Assembly: GCA_020186115.1 (NCBI GenBank) | Contig: WSYJ01000138.1 | Coordinates: 310,001 to 374,000, forward strand | DNA from: Histomonas meleagridis | Taxonomy: Eukaryota > Parabasalia > Tritrichomonadida > Dientamoebidae | Direction: 5' to 3' | DNA: 64,000 nucleotides | Shown: piece after piece, positions 9,220 through 19,509 of the stretch | How positions within the stretch are numbered: the stretch's first letter is position 1 | Layout of the letters: each line of letters starts with the position of its first letter | Notes under the pieces: generated by a model | What the model was told of the DNA's origin: nothing | Databases searched by the model: none | The model's input: the letters and a program-made list of their open reading frames with translations, nothing else | Program-made: the position numbers and the translations under genes

Positions 9220-10038
9220 TTACTCTATACTTGGAAAAAGAATTTTTATTTTTGTTAACAATTCAATCATTTGCGAAGTTGGTTTACTTTGTCTTATTAT
9301 GGCGTATATTTCATTAATAACATTAATGTCAAATGAATTAATATATTTTTGCGTTATGATGTTACTTATAATTTGTATTAAAACATCAAAAACTTTCGTT
9401 TGATTGCAATATAACTTAATGAGATTTAAAAGTTCGTCAAGAAATTTACTTTTGACTAAATGCATTGCAATTTCATCTTCTATAATACAATTGTGTATCA
9501 TAATTAAAGATGTTTCAAACGTTTTGGCATTAATTGATTTTGAAAGACAATTTTCTTTGACATAATCTAAAACATTTATGACAAATGATTTGAACTCTTT
9601 AAGTAGTAAATGTCTTGTGTCTTTTGATTGAAATAAATTCGCAAATATTCCAATTGTCGCATTTTGGATATCATCATTTGGTTCGTTAAGAAGTAATTCA
9701 ACAATAATTGGAATGACGGAATTGGTTTTAATGATGGACAAACAGTTTTGTTCTTTCGATGATAATATCCAAATTGAATTCAACATTGAAGTAAGTAAAC
9801 TTTCATTAGAACTGAAATAATCATTAACTACACGTTTTAGCCATAAATCTTCATTTTGTAATTCCGTTTCTAATTCGTCATTTTCTTCTTGAATCTTTAC
9901 TAATGAAGAACGATCATTTTTTAATATTTCTTCTGATTGATTAACAAACTCTTGAGCTTCTTTTTTCATATACATTGTCATTTTCTCCAGTTCAGAGAGG
10001 TACATCAGAAAGCATTGGCACTCATCGCGTACATTCAT
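9220..10038 (-). CDS. Armadillo-like helical protein, unknown function
   Basis: The 272-residue product begins with about 70 residues predicted to form a charged coiled coil (EKMTMYMKKEAQEFVNQSEE and what follows). It continues with repeated helical pairs of armadillo/HEAT type, for example NSVIPIIVELLLNEPNDDIQ followed by ATIGIFANLFQSKDTRHLLL. Such repeats form a solenoid for protein binding. I do not recognise a specific orthologue. It is a complete frame with ATG, and TCACA lies upstream as an Inr candidate (10049-10053). It converges with ankyrin gene A across a 212-bp AT-rich gap. Confidence 0.7.
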   Translation of the reverse strand: MNVRDECQCFLMYLSELEKMTMYMKKEAQEFVNQSEEILKNDRSSLVKIQEENDELETELQNEDLWLKRVVNDYFSSNESLLTSMLNSIWILSSKEQNCLSIIKTNSVIPIIVELLLNEPNDDIQNATIGIFANLFQSKDTRHLLLKEFKSFVINVLDYVKENCLSKSINAKTFETSLIMIHNCIIEDEIAMHLVKSKFLDELLNLIKLYCNQTKVFDVLIQIISNIITQKYINSFDINVINEIYAIIRQSKPTSQMIELLTKIKILFPSIE

Positions 10039-10616
10039 CTAAAATAAATGTGAAATAACATCAATTTGAACATCAAAATTTGATTTCACGACATGTGATA
10101 TGAAATATCGTTTAAAATTTTTTGTTTTTGCTTAAATTGGTAAAAATTGATGCATGATTTCAAGTTTATTACTAAAAACTAAATCAGCAATACACAACAT
10201 GCAATTTATTAAAATAATTTGCAAATAGATTTTTCATAATTTAATATCACAAAAAATAAAAATTTATTTGCTTAGTATTTGCAAACTCCCAGCAGATACC
10301 ATGGTGCCTTTATTGATTATTTTAGTTAAATTCATGAGCTAAATTTAAAACTTGTAAAAATTTGTTTTTTTAATTCTATTTTTATTATGAAATTTTATTA
10401 CACTTTAGCCGTAAGATCTATGCTTTATGAATTTGAATTATTGATTAAAACAGATTTCTATTATTTGTGAGAAATATCAATATTTGAAAATATCTTTAAA
10501 TAACGTTATTCTATCGTATACCGTTTAAGCACATTTTTTCTTCAAAAATTCAATGCTTTATTTCTGATCAGATTCACCACTTTTACAGGTTCAAAGCTAG
10601 TTAAAACTCAGTTAAA
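10039..10616. other. Divergent promoter region, otherwise nothing recognised
   Basis: 578 bp between two divergently transcribed genes. An Inr-like TCACA lies at 10049-10053 on the minus strand. I see no coding frame, RNA gene or repeat. Confidence 0.5.
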
Positions 10617-11720
10617 ATGAAGATCATTGAACTCGATTCACATCCATTGATCGAAGCATTTAGAACCATTGCTTGCAATTTTAAAAATGATCCATCATTA
10701 ATGTATCATCTTTTACTTCCACCCGAATATAATATTGGAAATTTAACAGATCCTCTTCTTTATTTATTTGTTGAAGATGAGTCAAACATGAACATACTCA
10801 AACAATACGGTAATGGGAAGTATGTGCTTAAACAAGAAAATAACATTCTGATTCCTATTGAAGGTTTTGATCATAAAATTTGCTTCGAAATTCTACAAAC
10901 TACACCATGTTCTACAACCAACGGGTTTACATTTGAAATGGAAGAAGTTGCTGTGAATCCTTTTATTCCATCACCAATTCCTCCTTTATGTAATGAAATC
11001 CAAGTTGGTTATGAAAATCCATCAAATGCACTTCAATTCCTTAAAACCAGGATACGTTCTCCTGCTCTTCCAGCAGTTCTTCAAGAACTTGAAGCAGTTG
11101 CCTCTAAAACAAAAATTACAATTTCAAATCGATATCAAGTCCTTGAAATGATACACTCATACATGGACAAAATAAGTGACATTGTTTTTACAGTTGTACC
11201 ATTCCATTATATTCCAACCATGTTTAAGATGAGAACAAATTTCATAATTTTTTATGCAGTAGCCAACCTTTTCCATGCAAAACTTCTTAAGGTATATCAC
11301 AGTGCCCTCGAAAAGGACAATCGTGAAGCGCAGAAAGCTGTTCGTGAACCTGTCTCATCGATTGGTGATCCTGTCAAACTTGACAAAGCAGCAACACATT
11401 TACGTAACTTACATCAGATGAAAAATGTGGAGTCTGGAATTAAGATGGTAACAGACTTCTTTGATGGCGTAATGGCATCATTACCAGATGCTAATGCAGC
11501 AGCAGATGATATTCTCCCAGCAGTCTGCGATGGGATGTCAAGGTACGGGAAAAATTCATCATACTTAGTGTCTAGTTTCCAGTACTTGGCCGAAATTTGG
11601 CAGTCTGATGGACTGGACCAAAAAATAACGTACATTTTGGTAACGTGCTCCATTGCAGCATCACATTTCGCATCTGGACCAAGAATGACGCCGATAGAAA
11701 AGCCGATACGTAAGATATAG
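10617..11720 (+). CDS. VPS9-domain protein, probable Rab5-family GEF
   Basis: The 367-residue protein has an unassigned N-terminal half and a helical C-terminal half. The latter carries FHYIPTMFKMRTNFIIFYAV and, near residue 300, AAADDILPAVCDGMSRYGK, followed by YLVSSFQYLAEIW and a last helix YILVTCSIAASHF. The spacing and the ADDILP motif match the VPS9 catalytic domain, which loads GTP onto Rab5/Vps21-type GTPases on early endosomes. In the canonical motif the aspartate before LP contacts the nucleotide-binding site and is present here. No Rabaptin-binding, SH2 or RA domain is visible. ATG start. It converges with the Nup155 gene across 720 bp. Confidence 0.7.
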   Translation: MKIIELDSHPLIEAFRTIACNFKNDPSLMYHLLLPPEYNIGNLTDPLLYLFVEDESNMNILKQYGNGKYVLKQENNILIPIEGFDHKICFEILQTTPCSTTNGFTFEMEEVAVNPFIPSPIPPLCNEIQVGYENPSNALQFLKTRIRSPALPAVLQELEAVASKTKITISNRYQVLEMIHSYMDKISDIVFTVVPFHYIPTMFKMRTNFIIFYAVANLFHAKLLKVYHSALEKDNREAQKAVREPVSSIGDPVKLDKAATHLRNLHQMKNVESGIKMVTDFFDGVMASLPDANAAADDILPAVCDGMSRYGKNSSYLVSSFQYLAEIWQSDGLDQKITYILVTCSIAASHFASGPRMTPIEKPIRKI

Positions 11721-12440
11721 AAAATGGGCAGTTACCATTTTGTCATTATGAGGTAATCTCATTTTATTAAAAGATTTATGACGTATTTATCTCCTATTAT
11801 TGATAATAAATAGTTCCGAACTCTAATTTTTTCAAATGATTTTTTTTTATATAAATAAAATGCTTTCTCTAAAATAGAAAAATATTATCAAATTAATTAT
11901 AACAAGCAAAGATGGCATACTCCAGTTACCTGAACTAAACGCTTCAAAGATAGATAAAGATTTGAATCGAACAACAAATATATGCAAAATAATTAAATGC
12001 TTTGTGAAATTGACTTTAAGTTGAAATGTTTAAGCTACTTTCGTTCCATGATTTATACACTAAAGTCCTTAAAGTTATGAATTTTGAACCTGGTACAGTA
12101 AAATTTTTAAACTGTATATAAGATCTTGAGAAGAAATGATTCATCAAAAACTGTAAAAAGAAGCAAAACAAATATTTAGTAGGGTTGGTTCTTCCAACAA
12201 ATGTGTTTAAGGTATAATATATAATATAATGAATACCTTATTATATGTAATATAGAGGAAAATTATATTGTATTAAAATCAAATACACGTGGTGTATTTT
12301 AAATTATTTGCATTATATTTTATTTGAACATTATCACAATAGTCTCTTTACTTATCAATTTTTCAAATAAATTTACTTCTAAATTTCTCATTAATTAATT
12401 TAATATTTTTCTTAAAAACAACTGATTTAAATTATATCTT
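11721..12440. other. Convergent intergenic region with a small hairpin
   Basis: 720 bp between the 3' ends of the VPS9 gene and Nup155. No coding frame is seen. An inverted repeat AAATACAC-GTG-GTGTATTT lies at 12281-12299. It contains CACGTG and may simply be a 3'-end hairpin. Confidence 0.5.
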
Positions 12441-15400
12441 TTATTCATTAGAAAGGAGGAATTTTATTTCTTCATGATAAGGCTGACTTTCATCCGAAGT
12501 TACCTTTTTAACAAAGTCTGAAATCAGATCATAGTTTCCATCACATCCTTGTTTCAGCACCCACAGTGCGTTATATATCAATTTGTTTCTCCTTTTCACA
12601 GATAAGTCATTACAAATCGGACTTCTTAACATCTCTACGTAACCATTATATATATCAAATTTCGGAATTCCGAATCTTATTAATGTTTCAGGCACCCAAT
12701 TTACCACGAAATGCTTTGACTTTGCAAAGTCTTCGAACGTTGGAATGAACAAAGAAGTCTTTAATACGCATGAATTAGGTTTAAGTTCATGAAACACTTT
12801 ACCCAATTTCAATTTAATTTCATCTTCCGAAACGCAATCCAAACCAAATATCAAATGATCCCATGCATCAATTATTTTAATATCTCTATTTTCCAATGAT
12901 GTAAAGTTCATAATTTCATAAATTTGGAGAACGTTATTCCACAAATCCAAATTGATAGCTTTATCCAAAAGTTCGTCGATTGAGAGCAAAGCCGTTGCGA
13001 ATTCGTCAGATTTTGTAAACCTGTAAATTGACTTTTGAATTTTTGCTAAATCGTTATAATAATTTGCTTCTTCCAAACATTTATAATTATTAATAATTTT
13101 CGAATAATTAATAGCTAATTGGATCCATTCTATTCTTTTCTCGATATTAATATCAGAATCAGATACAATCAAAGTATGTAATAACTCATTAATTGCAGAT
13201 TCATAATCATTCACAGACACGTAATATTGCCAAAGTAATTCGCGCGCATTATCCATTAAGTAATCTCTAAGATAAGGAGACTTAATACTTAATAACCTTT
13301 CGATCTCATTCGAATTAAATAATCGTTGGAAGATACATAAATGTAACATCTCATCATCGCACTTAAGTATCGCTTCCATTCCTTCATCAGTATAAACTAT
13401 TTCGATCACTGATTCATAACATTGATATATTTGATTAAACATTCGTTCGCCATTATAATCGTCTGGATCGCATCCATTCTTAAACCAATAATAACCTCGT
13501 TGATTCTCATCAATTGAATGTACTCGTGACACAACAATATTAATCGCTCGTTCATATTGATGTAATTGGATAAGGATACTGCAAACTAAAACTAAGTTAA
13601 TCTCGTACTCACTGTAATGGATTAATGTCGCAACTGATTGTTCTATAAGTTGCTTTTGTTCTTTCTCTTCAACATTAGGCGCCATCTCTAAGTCATGAAT
13701 AGCTTGTTCTAGGCGATACTCTGCCGATAATGTAAAGTGTGGACATTCTGTGCATATTTCGGCTGATAAATTGGTTAAATCGTTTTCGTTAGGTATTACT
13801 TCAATTAGTTTGGAAACAAATGTACGTAATGCTGATTCTAATGATAGCGTAGAATCGGGTGAATATATGGGTTGAAGAATAAGACGTCTATAAGTGGATT
13901 TGTCAATTTGATCAAAAGCAACTTTAATTAATTGTGATATTTTTCGTGATTTAATGATTTGTAAAAATCGAATAAGTTCGATCATTAAATTTATAAGACT
14001 TATGAGTTCATCAAGTAAATCTGAACATTCCTCTGTTAATTCTGTGGTGGTTTTGTATGACTTGATTAAATTTAATATATGATTAAGTTTTTGGATATAT
14101 TCAATTTGGATTGTTTTGATAATGGGATTGACTTTAATGGTGATTGGAGTTGTGAAAAAGCATGGTGAACCCCAGAGAAGATTAAATAGGCGAGATACAT
14201 ATACAAAAAATGAATGTGTAATGTGTGTAAGTGGCTTAGGTGTAGAGTCTTCTTTATATGGAAGAAGTTTTTCACATTCAGTACTAATGAACATTGAGTT
14301 TGGATCATCTGATGAAATCAATAAACAACATGCAAAGGATTCATCGTTCGATGAATAACAATTCATCCAATCATGAACTGTTTTATCATAACATCCATGG
14401 TTTTGTGCAATAATTCGTTTAATTGTTGTTGCAGGTGGTAACAAATTGACTTTAAAGCTTCCTACTGTAGTTAAGACATAAACAGGAGGTGGAGTAATGA
14501 GGTATTGCCAAGTTATAGGATATTTAACAAAGTAATTTTGGTTGAAGTAAACATGCGGGAGACCGTTTATCTTCAAACCGTTTCCATCAATTGGAATTTC
14601 TGCAATAAACTCTGATCCTTCGAAGGTATCAGCACGACAAACTACAAATTTATCATTACAAATGAATAATGTAAACCCAAGGATATAATAACCATCCTTA
14701 ACAATTCTATCACTTAATTCAACTGGAGGAGAACGCTTACCACGAAGTCCAATTCCAGAAACAAGTGAAAATAACTTCTTTGTAGTACCAAAATAAAGTC
14801 TTTCACCTTTTGATGTAAATGCAATTAAACGTATTTCATCAGAATCAGATAATGGAACTAATGAAATTGACGCAATTTTGGTTCCTTTAGGTGGAATAAA
14901 GATTTCTGATTTCTGAAGTCCTTGTGAAAAGTTGAAATTAAACATTAAAATTCGATTATCTTCATCAAGAGCACCAATGAATTCACTTGAACTATCATAA
15001 ATAATTTTTGTGATCTGTGGTTTCTTTTTAAGTAACAAAAGTTTTGGAAGGAAATTATACCATTTTGTCGATACATTTGTAATTTCGAGTCTAGTTCCTT
15101 CAGTAATCTTTTCCAGCTCCATAAATTTGCACATATGTATACACCCATCAGAACCACCGATTAAAAATTGACCAAAATCACCATCCATACATAAAGGCGC
15201 AAAATCTAATTGGATAAAATCAGAAAATTCTGGTGAAATTCTATCATTAGCTATTGGAAATAATTTAATAAACGAAGGCGTCCCTATAACTACTAGAGAT
15301 GAAACTGATTTAGGATAATATTCTCTTGGTGCAATAATTGTACACACAGAAGTAATTGTTTCTTCTTCAACAGTGATGCTTTCATATGTAGGAATTCCAT

Positions 15401-15722
15401 TTGTTCTCCAAAAGATAATTTTATTGTCAAGAATAGAATAAAATCTGTCTATTTTTGGAAGGCAACCAATATCTGCACATTTTGAAGATGAAGCGTAATG
15501 ATAATTTACTTCATCTGGAAATTGAGCATTTTCTGTTATTGTATACATATCTTCTTGTTCTGAACATTGATAATATTTTGGTTCAATATTTGAACCAACC
15601 ACACTAAAAAAAGACAAAGAATTATTGTCCTTTGTAGCGCAATCAACAATTTGCTGTATAGCTCTTCCTGCAATTAGATCATCTGAAAAGATTTGAGATT
15701 GATCCATGGAAGAGTGTGGCAT
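12441..15722 (-). CDS. NUP155: Nucleoporin Nup155/Nup170 homologue
   Basis: From the ATG (MPHSSMDQSQ...) the product is 1093 residues. A TTG ten codons upstream is not used. The N-terminal beta-propeller shows CLPKIDRFYSILDNKIIFW, an IGTPSFIKLFP strand, FLIGGSDGCIHM and ITKIIYDSSSEFIGALDEDN, all typical of Nup155/Nup170. The C-terminal half is an alpha-solenoid (LHQYERAINIV, YYVSNDYESAINELL-like helices). The protein is a scaffold of the inner ring of the nuclear pore and binds membrane and Nup93-type partners. Its length is somewhat short of the roughly 1400 residues usual in animals and yeast. Its 5' end is divergent from the small gene at 15792, only 69 bp away, so the two likely share a promoter. 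Confidence 0.88.
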   Translation of the reverse strand: MPHSSMDQSQIFSDDLIAGRAIQQIVDCATKDNNSLSFFSVVGSNIEPKYYQCSEQEDMYTITENAQFPDEVNYHYASSSKCADIGCLPKIDRFYSILDNKIIFWRTNGIPTYESITVEEETITSVCTIIAPREYYPKSVSSLVVIGTPSFIKLFPIANDRISPEFSDFIQLDFAPLCMDGDFGQFLIGGSDGCIHMCKFMELEKITEGTRLEITNVSTKWYNFLPKLLLLKKKPQITKIIYDSSSEFIGALDEDNRILMFNFNFSQGLQKSEIFIPPKGTKIASISLVPLSDSDEIRLIAFTSKGERLYFGTTKKLFSLVSGIGLRGKRSPPVELSDRIVKDGYYILGFTLFICNDKFVVCRADTFEGSEFIAEIPIDGNGLKINGLPHVYFNQNYFVKYPITWQYLITPPPVYVLTTVGSFKVNLLPPATTIKRIIAQNHGCYDKTVHDWMNCYSSNDESFACCLLISSDDPNSMFISTECEKLLPYKEDSTPKPLTHITHSFFVYVSRLFNLLWGSPCFFTTPITIKVNPIIKTIQIEYIQKLNHILNLIKSYKTTTELTEECSDLLDELISLINLMIELIRFLQIIKSRKISQLIKVAFDQIDKSTYRRLILQPIYSPDSTLSLESALRTFVSKLIEVIPNENDLTNLSAEICTECPHFTLSAEYRLEQAIHDLEMAPNVEEKEQKQLIEQSVATLIHYSEYEINLVLVCSILIQLHQYERAINIVVSRVHSIDENQRGYYWFKNGCDPDDYNGERMFNQIYQCYESVIEIVYTDEGMEAILKCDDEMLHLCIFQRLFNSNEIERLLSIKSPYLRDYLMDNARELLWQYYVSVNDYESAINELLHTLIVSDSDINIEKRIEWIQLAINYSKIINNYKCLEEANYYNDLAKIQKSIYRFTKSDEFATALLSIDELLDKAINLDLWNNVLQIYEIMNFTSLENRDIKIIDAWDHLIFGLDCVSEDEIKLKLGKVFHELKPNSCVLKTSLFIPTFEDFAKSKHFVVNWVPETLIRFGIPKFDIYNGYVEMLRSPICNDLSVKRRNKLIYNALWVLKQGCDGNYDLISDFVKKVTSDESQPYHEEIKFLLSNE

Positions 15723-15791
15723 TTCATAAAACAATTCAAATTTCTTTGACAAATATTTTTTGATTCTTGGCCAATAATTTCAAGATTTTAA

Positions 15792-16154
15792 ATGGACGAT
15801 TTTGATATAGAAGAAGTAGGAAATAAACAAAATACAGAGCCAGATGATAAAATTGTAGTTAGACGAAGTGATGATCAATACATAAATGATAAAATTCAAA
15901 TGAGTAATTTAAATTTATCATTAGATCTTCTTGAAGATTTCATAGAAACAGATGAAAATAAAATAATAAATCCCCTTGAATTCGAACCAACCTCAACCAG
16001 TGATTATAGATTATATATGAAAACGATTATACAAATTTTTAATCAAATTAATCCTCAAGATCATGTCGAATGTATCAAAATTCTTATAGATTATCTTGCA
16101 GATAGATTTTGTTCTAGACAACTTCAAGAACTTTCAGAAAATATTGTTGCATGA
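15792..16154 (+). CDS. Small acidic protein, unknown
   Basis: This is a complete 120-residue frame with an acidic, probably disordered N-terminus (MDDFDIEEVGNK...). The C-terminus is helical, including YRLYMKTIIQIFNQINPQDH and ILIDYLADRFCSRQLQELSE. I do not recognise the family. It is squeezed between the divergent Nup155 (69 bp) and the convergent DRC7 gene (12 bp). The compact arrangement and sensible composition suggest a real gene. Confidence 0.6.
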   Translation: MDDFDIEEVGNKQNTEPDDKIVVRRSDDQYINDKIQMSNLNLSLDLLEDFIETDENKIINPLEFEPTSTSDYRLYMKTIIQIFNQINPQDHVECIKILIDYLADRFCSRQLQELSENIVA

Positions 16155-16166
16155 ATAAATTTTTTA

Positions 16167-18710
16167 TTAATCTTTTTTATCTATATTCTGCATTTCTTTA
16201 ATTTTCTCGTCAACTTGTTCCATAGTTAAATCAGTACCACCCAAGAATGGCATTAACTTTGGATGATTTTTCAAATTTTTCATTAAATCGAATAATTTTC
16301 TTGCTGCTGTAGCTTCGAATCTTTTTAATCTCTTTTGTAGAACAGAAATCAAAAATGTTTTCTTATTACAAAACTCTTGATGTTCATCACTTTGTTTCTT
16401 AGACATCGATTGATGTTGATCCATTTCGAATTCCAACACCTTTTTCTTCAACGCCGCTATTTCTTGATTTAATCTATTTTGTAATAATTCATGTTCTTCA
16501 TGTAGCCTTAGCTTCAATGCTTCGATTGCTTTATTAAATATATCTTTAGCTATTTCTTCATTCATTTCTACTTGTTCAACAGGGAAGTAAACTGATAATG
16601 GATCATTAATCGATAATTGATATCGATTCTTCTCATCTAAATCATCACTTTCCGATTTAGGCTCTGGCGGTGGCTGATCAACCATTACACCCGTTTGATC
16701 TTTCATAGAATAAAGTTTACGATGTAATGCAACATCAATACTTTTCATCTTTAAGTATGGACGACTTTCTTCTTCTGTTCTAAATTGGATCCATTGAACT
16801 ATTTCTTCTGCTATTTTCTTGGAATCTTTTTTACTTAATTTACAGATTTCTAATAATTTGTTTTGTGTTTGATCAATATACCATTGATCAATTTCAGGAG
16901 GATTAGGATAAAATTTCGATGGATCAGCTATATAATAATTGTCATTTTCATTTTCTTTTCGATATTCAATACTAAAATTAGTGATACGACCTGGTTGATG
17001 ATGATATACAACACCCATAATATGATTAACAAAATCAAAGTATACTTTATAAAAGTTTTGTTCAAGTGCATATGTTTTTGTATATGAAAATGGTACTTGT
17101 GACGATGGCCGGTACTTTTGCGTAATCCTTTCAATATACGGGCCACCCTCATATAGAATTTCTTTTGATGTGGGGTTGCTATCGGTTATGATGCAAATTT
17201 TTCTTTCATAAAGCCCATCATCTCGATCACCAAATTTTTCGACAATCTTTTGCCCAAATAATTCATAACGTGAAATTAACTTGTCAAGTCTTTGACTAGA
17301 ATCAAATTCTAATAATCGATATTGATTATGTTTCATTTTATGTGTACAAATCGAGGATTTATTACCAGATTCAAACCTTTCATACATTTCTTCTTCTTTT
17401 ATAAAAATTCTTCGCTCGACTAATGATTGTCTTAAAGATGCAAATTCTTCTCGAACTTCATAAATATCAGATAATGATGATTGAAAGATAAAAAAGCGTT
17501 TAACTAAGCCATCAGGCCTTGTATATGCAGCGTATCTTTCTTCAAGTGTATCTTGCCATAAAAGTTTTTTTTCACCTTTTGGATATTTTTGGAAAATAAG
17601 TTTTTCAGGAACTTGTAATCTTTTTATAACTGGTGATGGCATTTTAAGTGTTTCAGAAATAACAGGTTTCCATAAATTTGTTTCTTCAAAATTTAATGTA
17701 TCATCATTTTTAGGTGCATCAATATCCTGTAAATTAATCCACACATTTTGGTGGTTAAAAGCAAGTTCAATATAACCAAATAATGGGGAATCTAAAGGAT
17801 ATTGATCACCTGTTGAACAATCAATAAAAACTGTATTTGGAAGTTCAACTCTTGCTGATTTAACCATTACCCATGAGAAAATTCGCTTACCTTCATATTC
17901 ATCTGGTGGTGGAATGGGATCTGGTTGATGTGGTGTTGGGGCGGGTTCGGGGTGCTCCGTTTTATAGTCAAACTTTGAGCGAAGGTCCAGAACTCTGTTT
18001 ATAACTTTCTCAAGGTATTTATTCTTAGGGATTTTGTTAGTGTCTTCTTTTTCTTCGTTACGTATGATCCCAGGACATTTTTTATAACGAAGATCTGAAA
18101 ACGTTAATTCACGATTGGCATATCCAACTATAACAAAAGCATCATAACCAATGCCAGTGAGTGTGGTGGTAAGGAGAACAGAAAGATCATAGCAATCACC
18201 AATTTGGGAAGAAATTGTGAAATTTGGTGTTGTAATACAACGTGGCGGTGAAAAAAAGTCATATAAAATTTGGTAGTCACAAATATCTGCAACAAATGAT
18301 GCTGCAAGATTAACATTTGATGTTTCAATAATTGGTAAAACTGAAGGGCGAATAAATGATGATAGAAAATACATGGCACCATTTTCATTTTCAGCTGTTA
18401 AAAATACATGAAGACGAAATGGATATTCTTTAAAAAATTGGATAAGAAAATCATCAACTTTTGATAAAAATTCTTTATATTCTGGTGTTAGAATTTCTTC
18501 ATGTGGTTCAATTTCATTTGATTCATAAAATTGATCAATTCTATCTTCCTTTGGAATAATCGTTGGTAATGGATAATTAACTGGGAAAAGGTTAGAAAAA
18601 CGATAACTAAGGGCAGAAGATATTGCATTAGAAAATGGATCAACTGCAGTTGTTAAATCAACCGAAATAGGTACTACAGACTCTGAAATTGGTGGAAGCG
18701 AGTCATGCAT
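16167..18710 (-). CDS. DRC7: Dynein regulatory complex subunit 7 (DRC7/CCDC135)
   Basis: The 847-residue protein matches the DRC7 layout. There is an N-terminal helical region, then a transglutaminase-like domain around residue 165 with SSQIGDCYDLSVLLTTTL and GYDAFVIVGYANRE. A proline-rich linker (HPEPAPTPHQPDPIPPP) precedes FSWVMVKSARVELPNTVFID, then the family motif RYAAYTRPDGLVKRFF, and a C-terminal coiled coil ending near LGGTDLTMEQVDEKIKEMQN. DRC7 is part of the nexin-dynein regulatory complex that links outer doublets of the axoneme and tunes dynein. In the transglutaminase region the cysteine (GDC) is kept, but these domains are usually not enzymes. It overlaps no neighbour. The ATG is preceded by GTTAGGTAA with no obvious Inr. 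Confidence 0.92.
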   Translation of the reverse strand: MHDSLPPISESVVPISVDLTTAVDPFSNAISSALSYRFSNLFPVNYPLPTIIPKEDRIDQFYESNEIEPHEEILTPEYKEFLSKVDDFLIQFFKEYPFRLHVFLTAENENGAMYFLSSFIRPSVLPIIETSNVNLAASFVADICDYQILYDFFSPPRCITTPNFTISSQIGDCYDLSVLLTTTLTGIGYDAFVIVGYANRELTFSDLRYKKCPGIIRNEEKEDTNKIPKNKYLEKVINRVLDLRSKFDYKTEHPEPAPTPHQPDPIPPPDEYEGKRIFSWVMVKSARVELPNTVFIDCSTGDQYPLDSPLFGYIELAFNHQNVWINLQDIDAPKNDDTLNFEETNLWKPVISETLKMPSPVIKRLQVPEKLIFQKYPKGEKKLLWQDTLEERYAAYTRPDGLVKRFFIFQSSLSDIYEVREEFASLRQSLVERRIFIKEEEMYERFESGNKSSICTHKMKHNQYRLLEFDSSQRLDKLISRYELFGQKIVEKFGDRDDGLYERKICIITDSNPTSKEILYEGGPYIERITQKYRPSSQVPFSYTKTYALEQNFYKVYFDFVNHIMGVVYHHQPGRITNFSIEYRKENENDNYYIADPSKFYPNPPEIDQWYIDQTQNKLLEICKLSKKDSKKIAEEIVQWIQFRTEEESRPYLKMKSIDVALHRKLYSMKDQTGVMVDQPPPEPKSESDDLDEKNRYQLSINDPLSVYFPVEQVEMNEEIAKDIFNKAIEALKLRLHEEHELLQNRLNQEIAALKKKVLEFEMDQHQSMSKKQSDEHQEFCNKKTFLISVLQKRLKRFEATAARKLFDLMKNLKNHPKLMPFLGGTDLTMEQVDEKIKEMQNIDKKD

Positions 18711-18807
18711 TTACCTAACGTATTTGGAAATTGCTAAGAAATATTTGTCAAACAAAGACTGTCAATATGTAAAATGTCATTTCTGCACAAAAAGACAACC
18801 CATCAAC

Positions 18808-19399
18808 ATGGAAAAACCAGAACTCGTTATTAAAATCTTGTTTATTGGTGATACATCTGTCGGGAAAAATGAAATAATAACACAATTCTTTGGAGAACGA
18901 CTTAATGAAAATTTCTTATCTACTATTGGTTTAGATTTCAAGGTGAAACGAACGACCATTGATGAAAGACCAATCAATTTGCAAGCATGGAATTCTGATG
19001 GACAAGAACAATATTTGAATATTACGTACACTTTCATAAGAGGTGCAGATGGACTCTTTTTAACATTTGACTATACGAATGCACATTCCTTCAAAATGGT
19101 AAGTGATTGGATGGATTCAATAATAGAAAGTTAATGAAGATCATGCAGATCTTTTCCTCATTGGGAACAATTGTGATCAAGAAAAAGTTGTTTCACAAGA
19201 CGATGTTTTTAAATTCAAAGAAAAGTACAACCTTCCTCTGTTCGATGTTTCAAGCAAATCAGGTCTAAATATCAATGAAACGTTTCTTAAAGCAGCAAAA
19301 GTTATAAAAGAGCGCAAGGAAAGAGAAGAAAGCGTCAGTGAAGAGAAGAAACCTAAACCTAAAAAGGATGCCAATAAAGAAGCGTGTGATATATGTTAA
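18808..19399 (+). pseudogene. Degenerate, frameshifted Rab-type GTPase
   Basis: The frame from ATG (MEKPELVIKILFIGDTSVGK) encodes a Rab fold to WMDSIIES and stops at 19132-19134. A one-base shift continues the fold: VNEDHADLFLIGNNCDQEKV, then LPLFDVSSKSGLNI, a charged linker and a terminal CDIC at 19385-19396. Nucleotide-binding motifs are all altered: GDTSVGKN instead of GK(S/T), WNSDGQE instead of WDTAGQE, and NNCD instead of NKxD. The effector-like STIGLDFK is kept. Even without the frameshift this would probably be inactive or a pseudo-GTPase. The C-terminal cysteines suggest the ancestor was prenylated. An upstream TTG at 18724 extends the frame but adds nothing Rab-like. Confidence 0.8.
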
Positions 19400-19509
19400 C
19401 TTCGGAACTACGAATTTTTTCTTTTTAGTGGATATTCACTAAATAAAAAAAAATTATTTTATTCATAAAAAAATATTATTTTTTATTTATAAATAAATGA
19501 TAGAACACA

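Noticed and set aside
12281-12299. Hairpin with CACGTG as a bHLH site
   Set aside because: It lies between two 3' ends, not in a promoter. A short hairpin in AT-rich DNA is a simpler reading.
15723-15752. Upstream extension of Nup155 from TTG
   Set aside because: Nuclear genes in this group start at ATG. The extension adds nothing conserved and would shorten the divergent promoter to 39 bp.
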